Positions 1 to 5,877 of a stretch of DNA of 5,877 nucleotides are shown piece after piece (within the stretch, counting starts at the first letter, position 1; every line of letters begins with the position of its first letter). The stretch comes from Spirochaetales bacterium (GTDB taxonomy: Bacteria > Spirochaetota > Spirochaetia > SZUA-6 > DRHE01). The notes under the pieces were generated by a model. It searched no databases. It was given only the letters and a program-made list of their open reading frames with translations, and was not told the DNA's origin. A program made the position numbers and the translations under genes. The stretch spans positions 1-5,877 of the forward strand of contig JAGLQP010000134.1 in NCBI GenBank assembly GCA_023136785.1, in the 5' to 3' direction.

Positions 1-19
1 CGTCAATCGCCACGACCAT
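1..19 (-). CDS. cmk: Start of probable cytidylate kinase (5' fragment)
   Basis: Only the first six codons are in the window; the gene continues past the left edge. An ATG at 19-17 begins a frame reading M-V-V-A-I-D, which fits the N-terminus of CMP kinases (usually VxAIDGPxGSGKS, leading into the P-loop). A ribosome site AAAGGGA lies 5 nt upstream of this ATG. Another in-frame ATG at 37-35 is less likely because it has no ribosome site at a proper distance. The start overlaps the end of the pseudouridine synthase gene by 17 nt, which suggests translational coupling. The product would phosphorylate CMP and dCMP in the cytoplasm. An rsuA/rluB-type gene followed by cmk is a common bacterial order, which supports the call, but six residues cannot prove it. 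Confidence 0.55.
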
Positions 20-734
20 CGTCTTCCCTTTGCCCATGGCTGACAAACCAGGATATCTCCTTCCGGCTGAGCATGCGGTATCCTCCCGCTGGGAGGCCCC
101 GAATTTCAACGCAACCGATGCGAACCCTGTGAATGCGCTTCAAATTCACCCTGAAATGCTGAAAAACCCGTCGAATTTCCCGGTTTTTCCCTTCGATGAG
201 GGTCAGAGTGACCTTCCTCGGCGTCTTATACTGGTACTTCCTCAATCGATAGTGTTCCCCGGCGATAGTCAGCCCCCGCTTGTACTTTGCCAGCACCTCT
301 TCGCTGATTGGATCTTTTGCCTCGATGATGTACTCCTTTTCGATTCTCGAAGAAGGATGAGACACGATTTTGGCGAAGGTTCCATCGTTGGTAAAGAAGA
401 TTAGGCCGCTCGAACGAAAGTCGAGCCTGCCAACGTGAAAGATCCGCACAGAAACTTCCTGAAGCAGATCGAGAACCAGAGGTCTGCCCCGGCTGTCGCT
501 GTTGGCGCACAGGTACCCCGGCAATTTGTTGACAGCCAGATACACCGTCTCGGTTTCGGGACGCAGGCGCCGCTTTTTGAAATAGACTCGATCGGAGGTC
601 GTAACCTTGGTCCCCAACCTGGCTGTGATCCCGTTAACCGTAACTCTTCCCTCACGTATGTAGGTCTCGCAGTGCCTTCTCGAGCCGATACCGCACCGAG
701 CCATATAGAGCTGAAGCCGGATCTGTTCACTCAT
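3..734 (-). CDS. RsuA/RluB/RluE-family rRNA pseudouridine synthase
   Basis: The predicted 243-aa cytoplasmic enzyme converts a specific uridine in ribosomal RNA to pseudouridine. Residues about 3-50 form an S4 RNA-binding domain (LQLYMARCGIGSRR then VTVNG). The catalytic motif GRLDFRSSGLIFFTNDG lies at 102-118 with the catalytic aspartate at Asp105, and the family motif EGKNREIRRVF is at 181-191. The length fits the RsuA/RluB/RluE class. I chose ATG 734 because the S4 homology starts right after it. A longer in-frame start at 785 would add 17 non-conserved residues inside scpB. The start overlaps the scpB stop by 8 nt (ATGAGTGA), with AAGGAG 13 nt upstream. RsuA (16S), RluB (23S) and RluE cannot be told apart reliably here; position next to scpB is more typical of RluB, so no symbol is given. 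Confidence 0.93.
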   Translation of the reverse strand: MSEQIRLQLYMARCGIGSRRHCETYIREGRVTVNGITARLGTKVTTSDRVYFKKRRLRPETETVYLAVNKLPGYLCANSDSRGRPLVLDLLQEVSVRIFHVGRLDFRSSGLIFFTNDGTFAKIVSHPSSRIEKEYIIEAKDPISEEVLAKYKRGLTIAGEHYRLRKYQYKTPRKVTLTLIEGKNREIRRVFQHFRVNLKRIHRVRIGCVEIRGLPAGGYRMLSRKEISWFVSHGQREDDGRGD

Positions 735-1266
735 CGCCCTCGAACTTCTCCTTGTCCAATTCATCCATTTTCGGTAGATCCGCAATACTGGCCAGGCGGA
801 AGGTCTTTAGAAAATCCTTTGTGGTCCCGTACTGAACCGGTTTGCCCGGTGCGTTCTTCTTGCCCACTTCTTTGATCAAGCTCCTACTCAACAGGAGCTT
901 GATCATTCCGTCCGCCGATACACCGCGGATACTCTCGATTTCCTGCCTGGTTACCGGTTGAGAGTAGGCAGCGATGGAAAGGGTTTCCAGAGCGGCCCTG
1001 GAGAGTTTTTCTTCACTTCGTTTACCGTAATGAGGCTTCAACATGTCCCACAGTCGAGGTTTTGCTGAAAAGACGTATCCTCCCCCCAATTCTATGATTT
1101 CAAGGCCGTGAGCTTCCCTGGCGTACAGCTGGCGGAGTTTTTCCACCGCCTCGAGAACCTCTCGGCGGTTCAATCCGGTGATCCGCGCTATCACCGCGGG
1201 ATCAACGGGTTCATTTTCCAGAAACAACACGGCTTCCACCAGGGCGGAAGAATGTTCAGGCTTCAT
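727..1266 (-). CDS. scpB: Segregation and condensation protein B
   Basis: ScpB dimers bind the kleisin ScpA and help the SMC complex condense and segregate the chromosome. The 179-aa product has the usual two winged-helix domains. The first starts with ALVEAVLFLENEPVDPAVIA (9-28). The second carries the family signature from L88 through the SIAAYSQPVTRQEIESIRGV stretch (97-116), followed by GKKNAPGKPVQYGTT (135-149). Length and motifs are normal for the family. The start is ATG 1266 or the GTG directly before it at 1269; AAGGGA lies 11 nt before the GTG. The gene begins inside the 3' end of scpA (11-nt overlap from the ATG) and its stop overlaps the next gene by 8 nt, so translation is probably coupled throughout. 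Codons 121-132 contain a perfect 13-bp inverted repeat, listed separately. Confidence 0.97.
   Translation of the reverse strand: MKPEHSSALVEAVLFLENEPVDPAVIARITGLNRREVLEAVEKLRQLYAREAHGLEIIELGGGYVFSAKPRLWDMLKPHYGKRSEEKLSRAALETLSIAAYSQPVTRQEIESIRGVSADGMIKLLLSRSLIKEVGKKNAPGKPVQYGTTKDFLKTFRLASIADLPKMDELDKEKFEGDE
873..905. repeat. Perfect 13-bp inverted repeat, 7-nt loop, inside scpB
   Basis: The left arm TGATCAAGCTCCT (873-885) and right arm AGGAGCTTGATCA (893-905) are exact reverse complements, separated by ACTCAAC (886-892). The repeat covers codons 121-132 of scpB, reading M-I-K-L-L-L-S-R-S-L-I-K. In the mRNA it could form a stable 13-bp hairpin about 140 nt before the scpB stop. No T-run follows on either strand, so it is not an intrinsic terminator. 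The encoded residues match what ScpB proteins usually have after the IRGVSADG motif, so no insertion is evident. Confidence 0.9.
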
Positions 1267-2002
1267 CACGTGCTTTCACTTCCCTTTCCTTGATCAGAAT
1301 ATCTCCAAAGAGTTTGTTCTGGTACACGAGAATCACGGCGGATTTTCCCAGCTCCAACACGGCTAGAAAACTGCAGATCACCTCCATGATCGAGCTCTTC
1401 TTGATCACCAGGTCGGTAAACATGAACTCTCCCGTGGAGTCGAGCAGCTCGTAGATCAGCGTGATCTTTTCGTTTACCGTTACCTCCTCATACATGTCAA
1501 TGATGCGCTCGGAGGAAAACGAGGACAGGATCGAGGAGAAGGTTTTCAGCAAATCCCAGACCGTGACCTGCTCCCACAACCCTTCATCTTGAAACGGCAG
1601 AACGGGCTGGGCGCTCTTGCGTTCAATCGACCATTCCGCCTCCTGCCCTTTTTCTTCGATCAGCTCGCTCAATTTTTTAAATTTCTGGTATTCGATCAGT
1701 TTTTCTACCAGCTCGGTCCGGGGATCTTCCAGCTCTTCGGCCAGATCAACCTCCACCGGCAGGAGCATCCGGGATTTAATATACAGCAGCGTGGCCGCCA
1801 TCAGGTAGAAGTCGGTGATATTCTCCAAATCAATCTTTGTCGAGTAATTGAGATACTCGATATACTGCTCGATGATCGTGGCAATCGGTATGTCGTAAAT
1901 ATTGATTTCTGATTTTCTGATCAGGAACAGCAGAAGGTCCAGCGGACCCTCGAAGCTTTCCAGTTTGAACTCTTGTTTATCGGATTGAGACTTGGCTGCC
2001 AT
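1256..2002 (-). CDS. scpA: Segregation and condensation protein A (kleisin)
   Basis: ScpA is the kleisin subunit that bridges the SMC heads and recruits ScpB for chromosome condensation. From ATG 2002 the product is 248 aa, a normal length. The N-terminal kleisin motif FEGPLDLLLFLI lies at about 16-27, then YIKSRMLLP in the helical N-domain and the linker motif DPRTELVEKLIEYQKFKKL. The C-terminal winged helix ends with FLAVLELGKSAVILVYQ and FGDILI, typical of the domain that binds SMC. The start is uncertain: ATG 2002 leaves a 27-nt gap after folK, while an in-frame TTG at 2020 leaves 9 nt and fits coupled translation. Neither has a strong ribosome site. Conserved sequence begins only at KLESFEGP, so it does not decide. 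Confidence 0.96.
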   Translation of the reverse strand: MAAKSQSDKQEFKLESFEGPLDLLLFLIRKSEINIYDIPIATIIEQYIEYLNYSTKIDLENITDFYLMAATLLYIKSRMLLPVEVDLAEELEDPRTELVEKLIEYQKFKKLSELIEEKGQEAEWSIERKSAQPVLPFQDEGLWEQVTVWDLLKTFSSILSSFSSERIIDMYEEVTVNEKITLIYELLDSTGEFMFTDLVIKKSSIMEVICSFLAVLELGKSAVILVYQNKLFGDILIKEREVKARDEA

Positions 2003-2029
2003 GGATTTGATATTGCCCAAAGTATATGC

Positions 2030-2521
2030 TCAAGAGGAGAAAATGTAAACGCCCTGCTCGTCCAGGACGTGCAGGCTCTCTGAAAACGGTCGTCCGTTTT
2101 CCGGATCTTTTAAATTCGGCTCCAGCTCCAGCAGCGGTATCAGGACAAACTGCCGCTCCTTCATGTGGGGATGAGGAATCGAAAGCTCTTTTTCGCAGAT
2201 GATCCTTCCTCCGAAGAGCAGGATATCGATATCGATGACTCGCGGACCCTTGGGTACGTAGTTGGCTCGATCCCGCCCCATCTGGATCTCGATGCTCAAG
2301 GCACGCTGCAGGAGCTCCATGGGCGGGAGCAGGCATTGACCCATGACCACCATATTGAGAAAACTCGGCTGTTCGAGGACATACAACGGCCTGGTTTCGT
2401 ATATCGAAGAACAGCGAAGCTTCTGGAGTACACTCTCAAGAGCCTCCACCGCCCTACCCAGGTTCTGCTCCCGTTTGCCCAGATTGCTGCCCAAGGAGAG
2501 GAATGCTGATTCGCCGTTCAA
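2030..2521 (-). CDS. folK: 2-amino-4-hydroxy-6-hydroxymethyldihydropteridine pyrophosphokinase (HPPK)
   Basis: This enzyme transfers pyrophosphate from ATP to 6-hydroxymethyl-7,8-dihydropterin, the step before dihydropteroate synthase in folate synthesis. The 163-aa length is normal for a single-domain HPPK. Visible motifs are LSLGSNLG (8-15), the pterin-site SFLN segment (53-56), GRDR (82-85), the family signature KGPRVIDIDILL (91-102) with the Mg-binding Asp97 and Asp99, and HPHMKERQFVLIPL (117-130). The start is TTG 2521, supported by GGAG 9 nt upstream and by LSLGSNLG lying only eight residues in; no ATG comes before that motif. It begins 3 nt after the recA stop, so it is probably translated by coupling. 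No folP, folB or folE lies in the window, so this folate gene stands apart from its pathway partners here. Confidence 0.96.
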   Translation of the reverse strand: MNGESAFLSLGSNLGKREQNLGRAVEALESVLQKLRCSSIYETRPLYVLEQPSFLNMVVMGQCLLPPMELLQRALSIEIQMGRDRANYVPKGPRVIDIDILLFGGRIICEKELSIPHPHMKERQFVLIPLLELEPNLKDPENGRPFSESLHVLDEQGVYIFSS

Positions 2522-2524
2522 CGC

Positions 2525-3586
2525 CTATTTCTCCGGCGCCGCCTTCTGTTCTTCTTTGCTGGCTTTTTGGTCTTGGCTCGGGAACAGCAGGCTGCGCACG
2601 CTCTCCTCTACCTGCTTGTATATGTCGGGATTGCTCTCTAGGAAACTTTTCGCGTTTTCCCGCCCCTGTCCGATTCGTTCCTCCCCGTAGGAGTACCAGC
2701 TGCCGCTCTTCGCTATGATGTTTTGGGCTACAGCCGCATCGAGCAGGCTTCCTGAGGCGGATATACCCCGCCCGAAGATGATCTCCATCTCGACTCGTTT
2801 GAAGGGAGGTGCGACCTTGTTCTTGACCACCTTGACCCGCACCTTGTTTCCAATGGCCTTATCGGTTCCTTCGGAGATCGTTTCGATTTTTCGAACCTCC
2901 AGACGGATCGTGGAGTAGAACTTCAGAGCATTACCCCCCGTGGTGGTCTCAGGATTTCCGAACATGACACCGATTTTCATACGAATCTGGTTGATGAAAA
3001 CCAGACAGGTTTTTGATTTGGATATGATCGCTGTCAGCTTGCGCAGGGCCTGGCTCATCAGACGCGCCTGCAGGCCCATGTGGGAGTCCCCCATATCTCC
3101 TTCTATCTCCGCCCTCGGGGTAAGGGCGGCCACCGAGTCGACAACGATAATGTCTACCGCGCCGGAACGGATCAGGGATTCAACGATCTCCAGAGCCTGC
3201 TCTCCGTTGTCCGGCTGGCTGACCCACAGCTCGTCGGTGTTCACTCCGAGTGCCCCGGCATACTGAGGATCCAAGGCGTGCTCCGCATCGATGAATGCGG
3301 CGATCCCCCCCTGCTTTTGGGCTTCGGCGATGGCATGCAGGGCGAGCGTCGTTTTCCCCGACGCCTCGGGGCCGTAGATCTCGACGACGCGTCCTCGGGG
3401 ATACCCGCCAACGCCGAGAGCTGCATCGAGAAGAATGGACCCTGTGGGAATCGTAGGGATTTGATTCTTCCCCGCTTCCTCTCCGAGCTTCATGATCGCG
3501 CCCTTGCCAAACTGCTTCTCGATCTGCATCCGGGCCGCTTCGAGGGCTTTCATCTTGTCGTTACTGGGTTCAACGGGACTACTCAT
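2525..3586 (-). CDS. recA: RecA recombinase
   Basis: RecA forms ATP-dependent filaments on single-stranded DNA, catalyses strand exchange and promotes self-cleavage of LexA-type repressors where present. From ATG 3586 the product is 353 aa. Landmarks are the N-terminal helix [20 protein letters not shown] (13-32), Walker A GPEASGKT (72-79), Walker B IIVVD (146-150), [19 protein letters not shown] (165-183), the L2 DNA-binding loop region [20 protein letters not shown] (199-218) and [16 protein letters not shown] (248-263). The tail is short, charged and lysine/glutamate-rich. The frame is open 44 codons further upstream to 3718. The start at 3586 is preferred because homology begins there, GAGGA precedes it by about 10 nt, and an upstream ATG at 3685 sits at the predicted transcription start. 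It is the first gene of the operon. No LexA box is evident near the promoter. Confidence 0.98.
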   Translation of the reverse strand: MSSPVEPSNDKMKALEAARMQIEKQFGKGAIMKLGEEAGKNQIPTIPTGSILLDAALGVGGYPRGRVVEIYGPEASGKTTLALHAIAEAQKQGGIAAFIDAEHALDPQYAGALGVNTDELWVSQPDNGEQALEIVESLIRSGAVDIIVVDSVAALTPRAEIEGDMGDSHMGLQARLMSQALRKLTAIISKSKTCLVFINQIRMKIGVMFGNPETTTGGNALKFYSTIRLEVRKIETISEGTDKAIGNKVRVKVVKNKVAPPFKRVEMEIIFGRGISASGSLLDAAVAQNIIAKSGSWYSYGEERIGQGRENAKSFLESNPDIYKQVEESVRSLLFPSQDQKASKEEQKAAPEK

Positions 3587-3621
3587 GGGCAGGTTTTCCT
3601 CTTCTGCTAGATTTTTTCTTG

Positions 3622-3634
3622 AGGCTGCGAGCCT
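3622..3634. repeat. Small hairpin in the recA leader
   Basis: AGGCT (3622-3626) and AGCCT (3630-3634) form a 5-bp stem with a GCG loop, within the predicted 5' untranslated region of recA and about 36 nt before its start codon. On the recA strand it is followed by an A-rich stretch, not T, so it is not a terminator for that strand. A stem this short may be chance. Confidence 0.3.
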
Positions 3635-3688
3635 TTTCACGACATCTAACGGGCGTTTTCGTCCTCCCGCTTCACTCTCAAGCATAAT

Positions 3689-3718
3689 AGTATAGACCCT
3701 CCAATTTCCCAAGGTCAA
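3689..3718 (-). promoter_or_regulatory. Sigma70-type promoter for the recA operon
   Basis: Read on the minus strand, the -35 box is TTGACC (3718-3713, five of six consensus bases) and the -10 box is TATACT (3694-3689, five of six), with an 18-nt spacer. Transcription would start near 3682, giving a recA leader of about 95 nt before ATG 3586. This is the only convincing promoter before the six-gene minus-strand series. No CTGT-N8-ACAG or GAAC-N4-GTTC type LexA operator overlaps it, so SOS control is not supported by the sequence. Confidence 0.7.
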
Positions 3719-3723
3719 GGCGG

Positions 3724-3740
3724 ATCGGGGGGCTACCGAT
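3724..3740. repeat. Small inverted repeat between recA and the divergent gene
   Basis: ATCGG (3724-3728) and CCGAT (3736-3740) form a perfect 5-bp inverted repeat around a 7-nt GC-rich centre. It lies just upstream of the recA -35 box and 14 nt before the ATG of the plus-strand gene. It encloses most of the only G-rich run upstream of that ATG. It could be a protein-binding site or a leader hairpin, but repeats this short also occur by chance. Confidence 0.3.
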
Positions 3741-3754
3741 AAACAAGTGACGAC

Positions 3755-4435
3755 ATGAAAAGCAGGGCGATTTCCGTAGGGCTGGCTTTCATGCTGCTGT
3801 GTTTCCTTCCACTACACACCGCGGCTCAGGATTACACCTCCTGGATCCGCTACTCCGACAGCGGAGACAACGACCTGATCGTGGAAATGATCGAACAGGG
3901 AGATCTGGCCACTGGCCTGGACGTTGCCGAGGCTCTAGGTCTGAGGGAAGATGTTCAGATTCAGGAGATCATTCTCGCCGTGGGCGAACAGATAACCCAC
4001 CGATCAAGCTGGGAACGGGAGCTGATCCTCCGAGTGATGTTGGCGTCTGTTTTCGCTCCCACCTTGGAGAGCTCTGAATTGGAGCGCCGACTCCGGGCAA
4101 ACCGGGATGGAATCGACTTTCTCGTTGCCAACCTACACCAGTTTGGGCTTTCCCTGAAACGGGAGGTCACACGCGTTCTGTCCTTCCTGCACCCTCCGGA
4201 GTACCTGGGTACCCTCATGGCGGAGGGACGTCGGATAACCGAGATATTGAGGGAACAAGAGGGGCGATTGAACGGGGAGCAGGCCGCTTTGACCCTTACC
4301 TTCCTGGAAACGGTGGATACGATCGCAGATCCGGAGTTCGCCAATCTGGTGCTGTTGATATTGGAACGCACCCGTCATCTTGAGGTGGGGGAGAAAGCAC
4401 GATCGGTCTCCCGTTCCCTCCTGGTGAAGGACTGA
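3755..4435 (+). CDS. Exported alpha-helical protein of unknown function
   Basis: I do not recognise this 226-aa protein. It begins with a clear Sec signal peptide: basic MKSR, a hydrophobic core at about 5-20, and a likely signal peptidase I site after THTAA-like residues (cleavage near Ala24, before QDYTSW). Cys16 lies within the hydrophobic core after Leu15, which does not fit a lipobox, so a lipoprotein is unlikely. The mature part is rich in amphipathic helices and charged residues (for example [20 protein letters not shown] and [13 protein letters not shown]) and has no further membrane span. The pattern suggests HEAT/armadillo-like helical packing, but this is inference. ATG 3755 is fixed by an in-frame TAA at 3740-3742. 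The ribosome site is weak (AAGTGA) and no convincing plus-strand promoter was seen. It is transcribed away from recA and converges on dtd. Confidence 0.85.
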   Translation: MKSRAISVGLAFMLLCFLPLHTAAQDYTSWIRYSDSGDNDLIVEMIEQGDLATGLDVAEALGLREDVQIQEIILAVGEQITHRSSWERELILRVMLASVFAPTLESSELERRLRANRDGIDFLVANLHQFGLSLKREVTRVLSFLHPPEYLGTLMAEGRRITEILREQEGRLNGEQAALTLTFLETVDTIADPEFANLVLLILERTRHLEVGEKARSVSRSLLVKD

Positions 4436-4436
4436 T

Positions 4437-4459
4437 CTCGGGCGGCCGGCGGCTCCGAG
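4437..4459. terminator. GC-rich hairpin in the convergent gap (possible weak terminator)
   Basis: CTCGG (4437-4441) pairs with CCGAG (4455-4459), and inside it GGCC (4444-4447) can pair with GGCT (4451-4454) around a 3-nt loop. It lies one base after the stop of the plus-strand gene and 13 nt beyond the dtd stop, where both transcripts would be expected to end. Neither side has a T-run, so it is not a canonical intrinsic terminator. It may stabilise 3' ends or act together with Rho. Confidence 0.4.
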
Positions 4460-4471
4460 GTTGGGACTGAG

Positions 4472-4921
4472 TCAGAACGTTTTGGTCGAATCGAGTAAAA
4501 TCGTAACGGGCCCGACATTGGTGTAGCGGACCTCCATCCTGGCGGCAAACTCTCCCGTTTCCACCTGCAGTCCCTGTTCTCGTATAGCCTCGGTGAAGCG
4601 CCCGTAGTACAACCTGGCCTTCTGCGGCTCCGCAGCGCCCGTGTAAGAAGGGCGCCTACCCTGACGGGCGTCACCGTAGAGGGTGAATTGGGATACCACC
4701 AGCACCCCGCCTCCGGTATCGAGCACAGACAGGTTCATTTTACCGTTGCTGTCCGTGAAAATCCTCAGATTCACGACTTTGTCTGCAAGATATATCAGAT
4801 CCTGCTCGCTGTCCCCGGTTCCGACGCCGAGATAAACCAACAGTCCGCGGTCGATCTTCCCGCAGACTCTTCCCTCGGTGGTGACCGAACACTCGGCAAC
4901 CCGCTGAACCACAGCCCTCAT
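4472..4921 (-). CDS. dtd: D-aminoacyl-tRNA deacylase
   Basis: DTD hydrolyses D-amino acids, and glycine mischarged on tRNA-Ala, from tRNAs, and so protects translation in the cytoplasm. The 149-aa product has normal family length and starts with the typical MRAVVQRV. The active-site motif SQFTLYGD is at 77-84 and the cross-subunit cis-Gly-Pro motif is at 137-138 within [11 protein letters not shown]; many relatives have NDGP or NSGP there. GEFAARMEV (123-131) corresponds to the usual GxFGAxMxV segment. The start codon at 4921 overlaps the stop of the upstream TPR gene as ATGA, so translation is coupled. No promoter of its own is seen. It ends facing the secreted-protein gene, 36 nt away. Confidence 0.97.
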   Translation of the reverse strand: MRAVVQRVAECSVTTEGRVCGKIDRGLLVYLGVGTGDSEQDLIYLADKVVNLRIFTDSNGKMNLSVLDTGGGVLVVSQFTLYGDARQGRRPSYTGAAEPQKARLYYGRFTEAIREQGLQVETGEFAARMEVRYTNVGPVTILLDSTKTF

Positions 4922-5877
4922 CGTGATCGGTATATCCTGTGGATGGAGAGTCCCTGCAAACGGATATGACCGCTGGGAGGCGGCAGAACCTCCACCTTGC
5001 CCAGAATTTCGATTCCGTCCCCGTTTTCGATCGCCGCTGCAAAGCTCAAAGCTACGGGAACCAACCCCAGAAGTTCTCTTTCATCCTGATAACCGACCAG
5101 CAGATCAAAGGTGATCTGTTGATCTCCGATGCGAACGTTGGCCGCCTTTCCCTGCCATACGACAAAGCTGTCCACATATAGGGCAGGATTTCTCTGCACA
5201 TCGATATAAGGGAAGGGATCCCGGATCGTTGAGAAGTCCGGTTCTTGAACGAAGGTCTTCATCAATCTGGCTTTTTCTTTCACGTAGGTCGACGCGTTGG
5301 ACAACAACAGTCTGTTGATTTCGCGGATAGCCAGATTATCCCGATACTCCAATAAATAGCGCTTGATCGTTTCGAATGTTTCGGATATCTCCTTCTCACT
5401 AAGGGAGTAAGAGCTTTCCGCCGGGGCTTGGCTTTCCACAGCGATCAGGGGCTGACCGCTGGACAGCAGGATCTCCTCCACTCCGGGTCTGGGCTCTCTC
5501 CGCCGGTCGATCCTGGGCAACAGCAGGAAAAACATCAGGATCAGCGCGGCCAACACGCAGACAAGCAGCGTAGGGGCAATCCAGGCCCACGGATTTACGG
5601 GTAGTGTTGGGAGCACATTCCGCAGATTGATCGCCGTGGAGCTTACCACGGATCCGTCCCAATTGGTACTCTTTCGCAGGGCGTCGAGCGCTTTCAGGGC
5701 TTTCTTGTTGCCTGGATCGAGATCGATTACCTTCAACCAGGTGTTGAGCGCTTCCTCGGTCTGGCCGCGCTTGAAGGCGATCGCCGCCAACCCGAGTTGT
5801 GTGGGTACGTCGTCCTCGTTCAGCTGTTCGGCCCGCCGAAAATAGGACTCGGCTCCGCCAAAATCCCCGGTGTACAG
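4918..5877 (-). CDS. TPR protein with one transmembrane segment and beta-rich C-terminal domain (5' end missing)
   Basis: The frame is open to the right edge, so the N-terminus is missing and 319 residues are visible. A TTG at 5790 is unlikely to be the start because TPR sequence continues upstream of it. Residues 1-22 ([19 protein letters not shown]) and about 25-58 ([26 protein letters not shown]) are consecutive tetratricopeptide repeats. A strong hydrophobic span at about 97-121 is followed by RIDRRREPR, so the positive-inside rule would place the C-terminal part in the cytoplasm and the TPRs outside; this is inference. After a helical linker (about 155-210), residues 235-319 are beta-rich with [15 protein letters not shown] and [15 protein letters not shown], a pattern resembling an OB-fold. 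TPRs mediate protein contacts; the exact role is unknown. It is coupled to dtd by an ATGA overlap. Confidence 0.85.
   Translation of the reverse strand: MYTGDFGGAESYFRRAEQLNEDDVPTQLGLAAIAFKRGQTEEALNTWLKVIDLDPGNKKALKALDALRKSTNWDGSVVSSTAINLRNVLPTLPVNPWAWIAPTLLVCVLAALILMFFLLLPRIDRRREPRPGVEEILLSSGQPLIAVESQAPAESSYSLSEKEISETFETIKRYLLEYRDNLAIREINRLLLSNASTYVKEKARLMKTFVQEPDFSTIRDPFPYIDVQRNPALYVDSFVVWQGKAANVRIGDQQITFDLLVGYQDERELLGLVPVALSFAAAIENGDGIEILGKVEVLPPPSGHIRLQGLSIHRIYRSR

Noticed and set aside
735..785. Longer N-terminus for the pseudouridine synthase, starting at 785.
   Set aside because: The added 17 residues lie wholly within scpB and are not S4-domain-like; ATG 734 starts directly before the conserved region.
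435..875. 146-codon plus-strand open frame opposite the pseudouridine synthase and scpB.
   Set aside because: It is antisense to two clearly conserved genes and has low-complexity, non-protein-like composition.
2082..2101. 8-bp inverted repeat GAAAACGG / CCGTTTTC with a 4-nt loop near the 3' end of folK.
   Set aside because: A stem of this length with a short loop is expected about once by chance in a window this size, and no T-run follows on the gene strand.
2225..2236. 12-base perfect palindrome ATCGATATCGAT in folK.
   Set aside because: It follows from the alternating GAT and ATC codons of the conserved I-D-I-D metal-binding motif, so coding explains it.
3080..3610. 176-codon open frame on the plus strand opposite recA.
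   Set aside because: It is antisense to a well-conserved recA, its translation resembles no protein family, and it is an expected by-product of recA codon use.
3683..3743. Possible plus-strand -10 boxes (CATAAT at 3683, GATAAA at 3738) for the secreted-protein gene.
   Set aside because: Neither has an acceptable -35 box at 16-19 nt, so no plus-strand promoter can be supported.
5788..5790. TTG at 5790 as the start of the TPR protein.
   Set aside because: The same frame is open to the window edge and encodes another TPR-like stretch upstream, so the true start lies outside the window.

Overview
The window reads as chromosomal housekeeping DNA from a free-living bacterium of moderate GC content. 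The overall style of the RecA protein, the recA/folK/scpAB/rsuA-type/cmk gene series and the secreted helical protein suggest Spirochaetota. That placement rests on recognition by eye only (about 0.5 confidence). There is no phage, transposon, CRISPR or toxin-antitoxin signature.

Layout. (1) Positions 1-3586, minus strand, read leftwards: recA, folK, scpA, scpB, an RsuA/RluB-type pseudouridine synthase and the first codons of a gene that looks like cmk. The genes are packed with gaps of 3 to 27 nt or overlaps of 8 to 17 nt, so they look like one operon. A good sigma70-type promoter (TTGACC, 18 nt, TATACT) lies upstream of recA at 3689-3718. (2) Positions 3587-3754: a divergent intergenic region holding that promoter, a roughly 95-nt recA leader and a small inverted repeat. 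(3) Positions 3755-4435, plus strand: an unrecognised exported helical protein. (4) Positions 4436-4471: a short convergent gap with a GC-rich hairpin. (5) Positions 4472-5877, minus strand: dtd, coupled by an ATGA overlap to an upstream gene for a TPR-transmembrane protein with a beta-rich C-terminal domain. That gene runs off the right edge of the window.

Functional reading. The recA operon joins recombination and repair (RecA), chromosome condensation (ScpA and ScpB, the kleisin and its partner in the SMC complex), rRNA modification, folate synthesis (FolK) and CMP phosphorylation (Cmk). It looks like a growth-linked housekeeping cluster. Two genes, or three depending on the scpA and scpB starts chosen, use TTG or GTG start codons. 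The second minus-strand unit pairs translation quality control (Dtd) with a membrane-anchored TPR protein.

I did not find a new multi-gene system. The most surprising sequence-level signal is a perfect 13-bp inverted repeat with a 7-nt loop inside scpB. The least understood genes are the secreted protein at 3755 and the TPR/membrane protein at the right edge.
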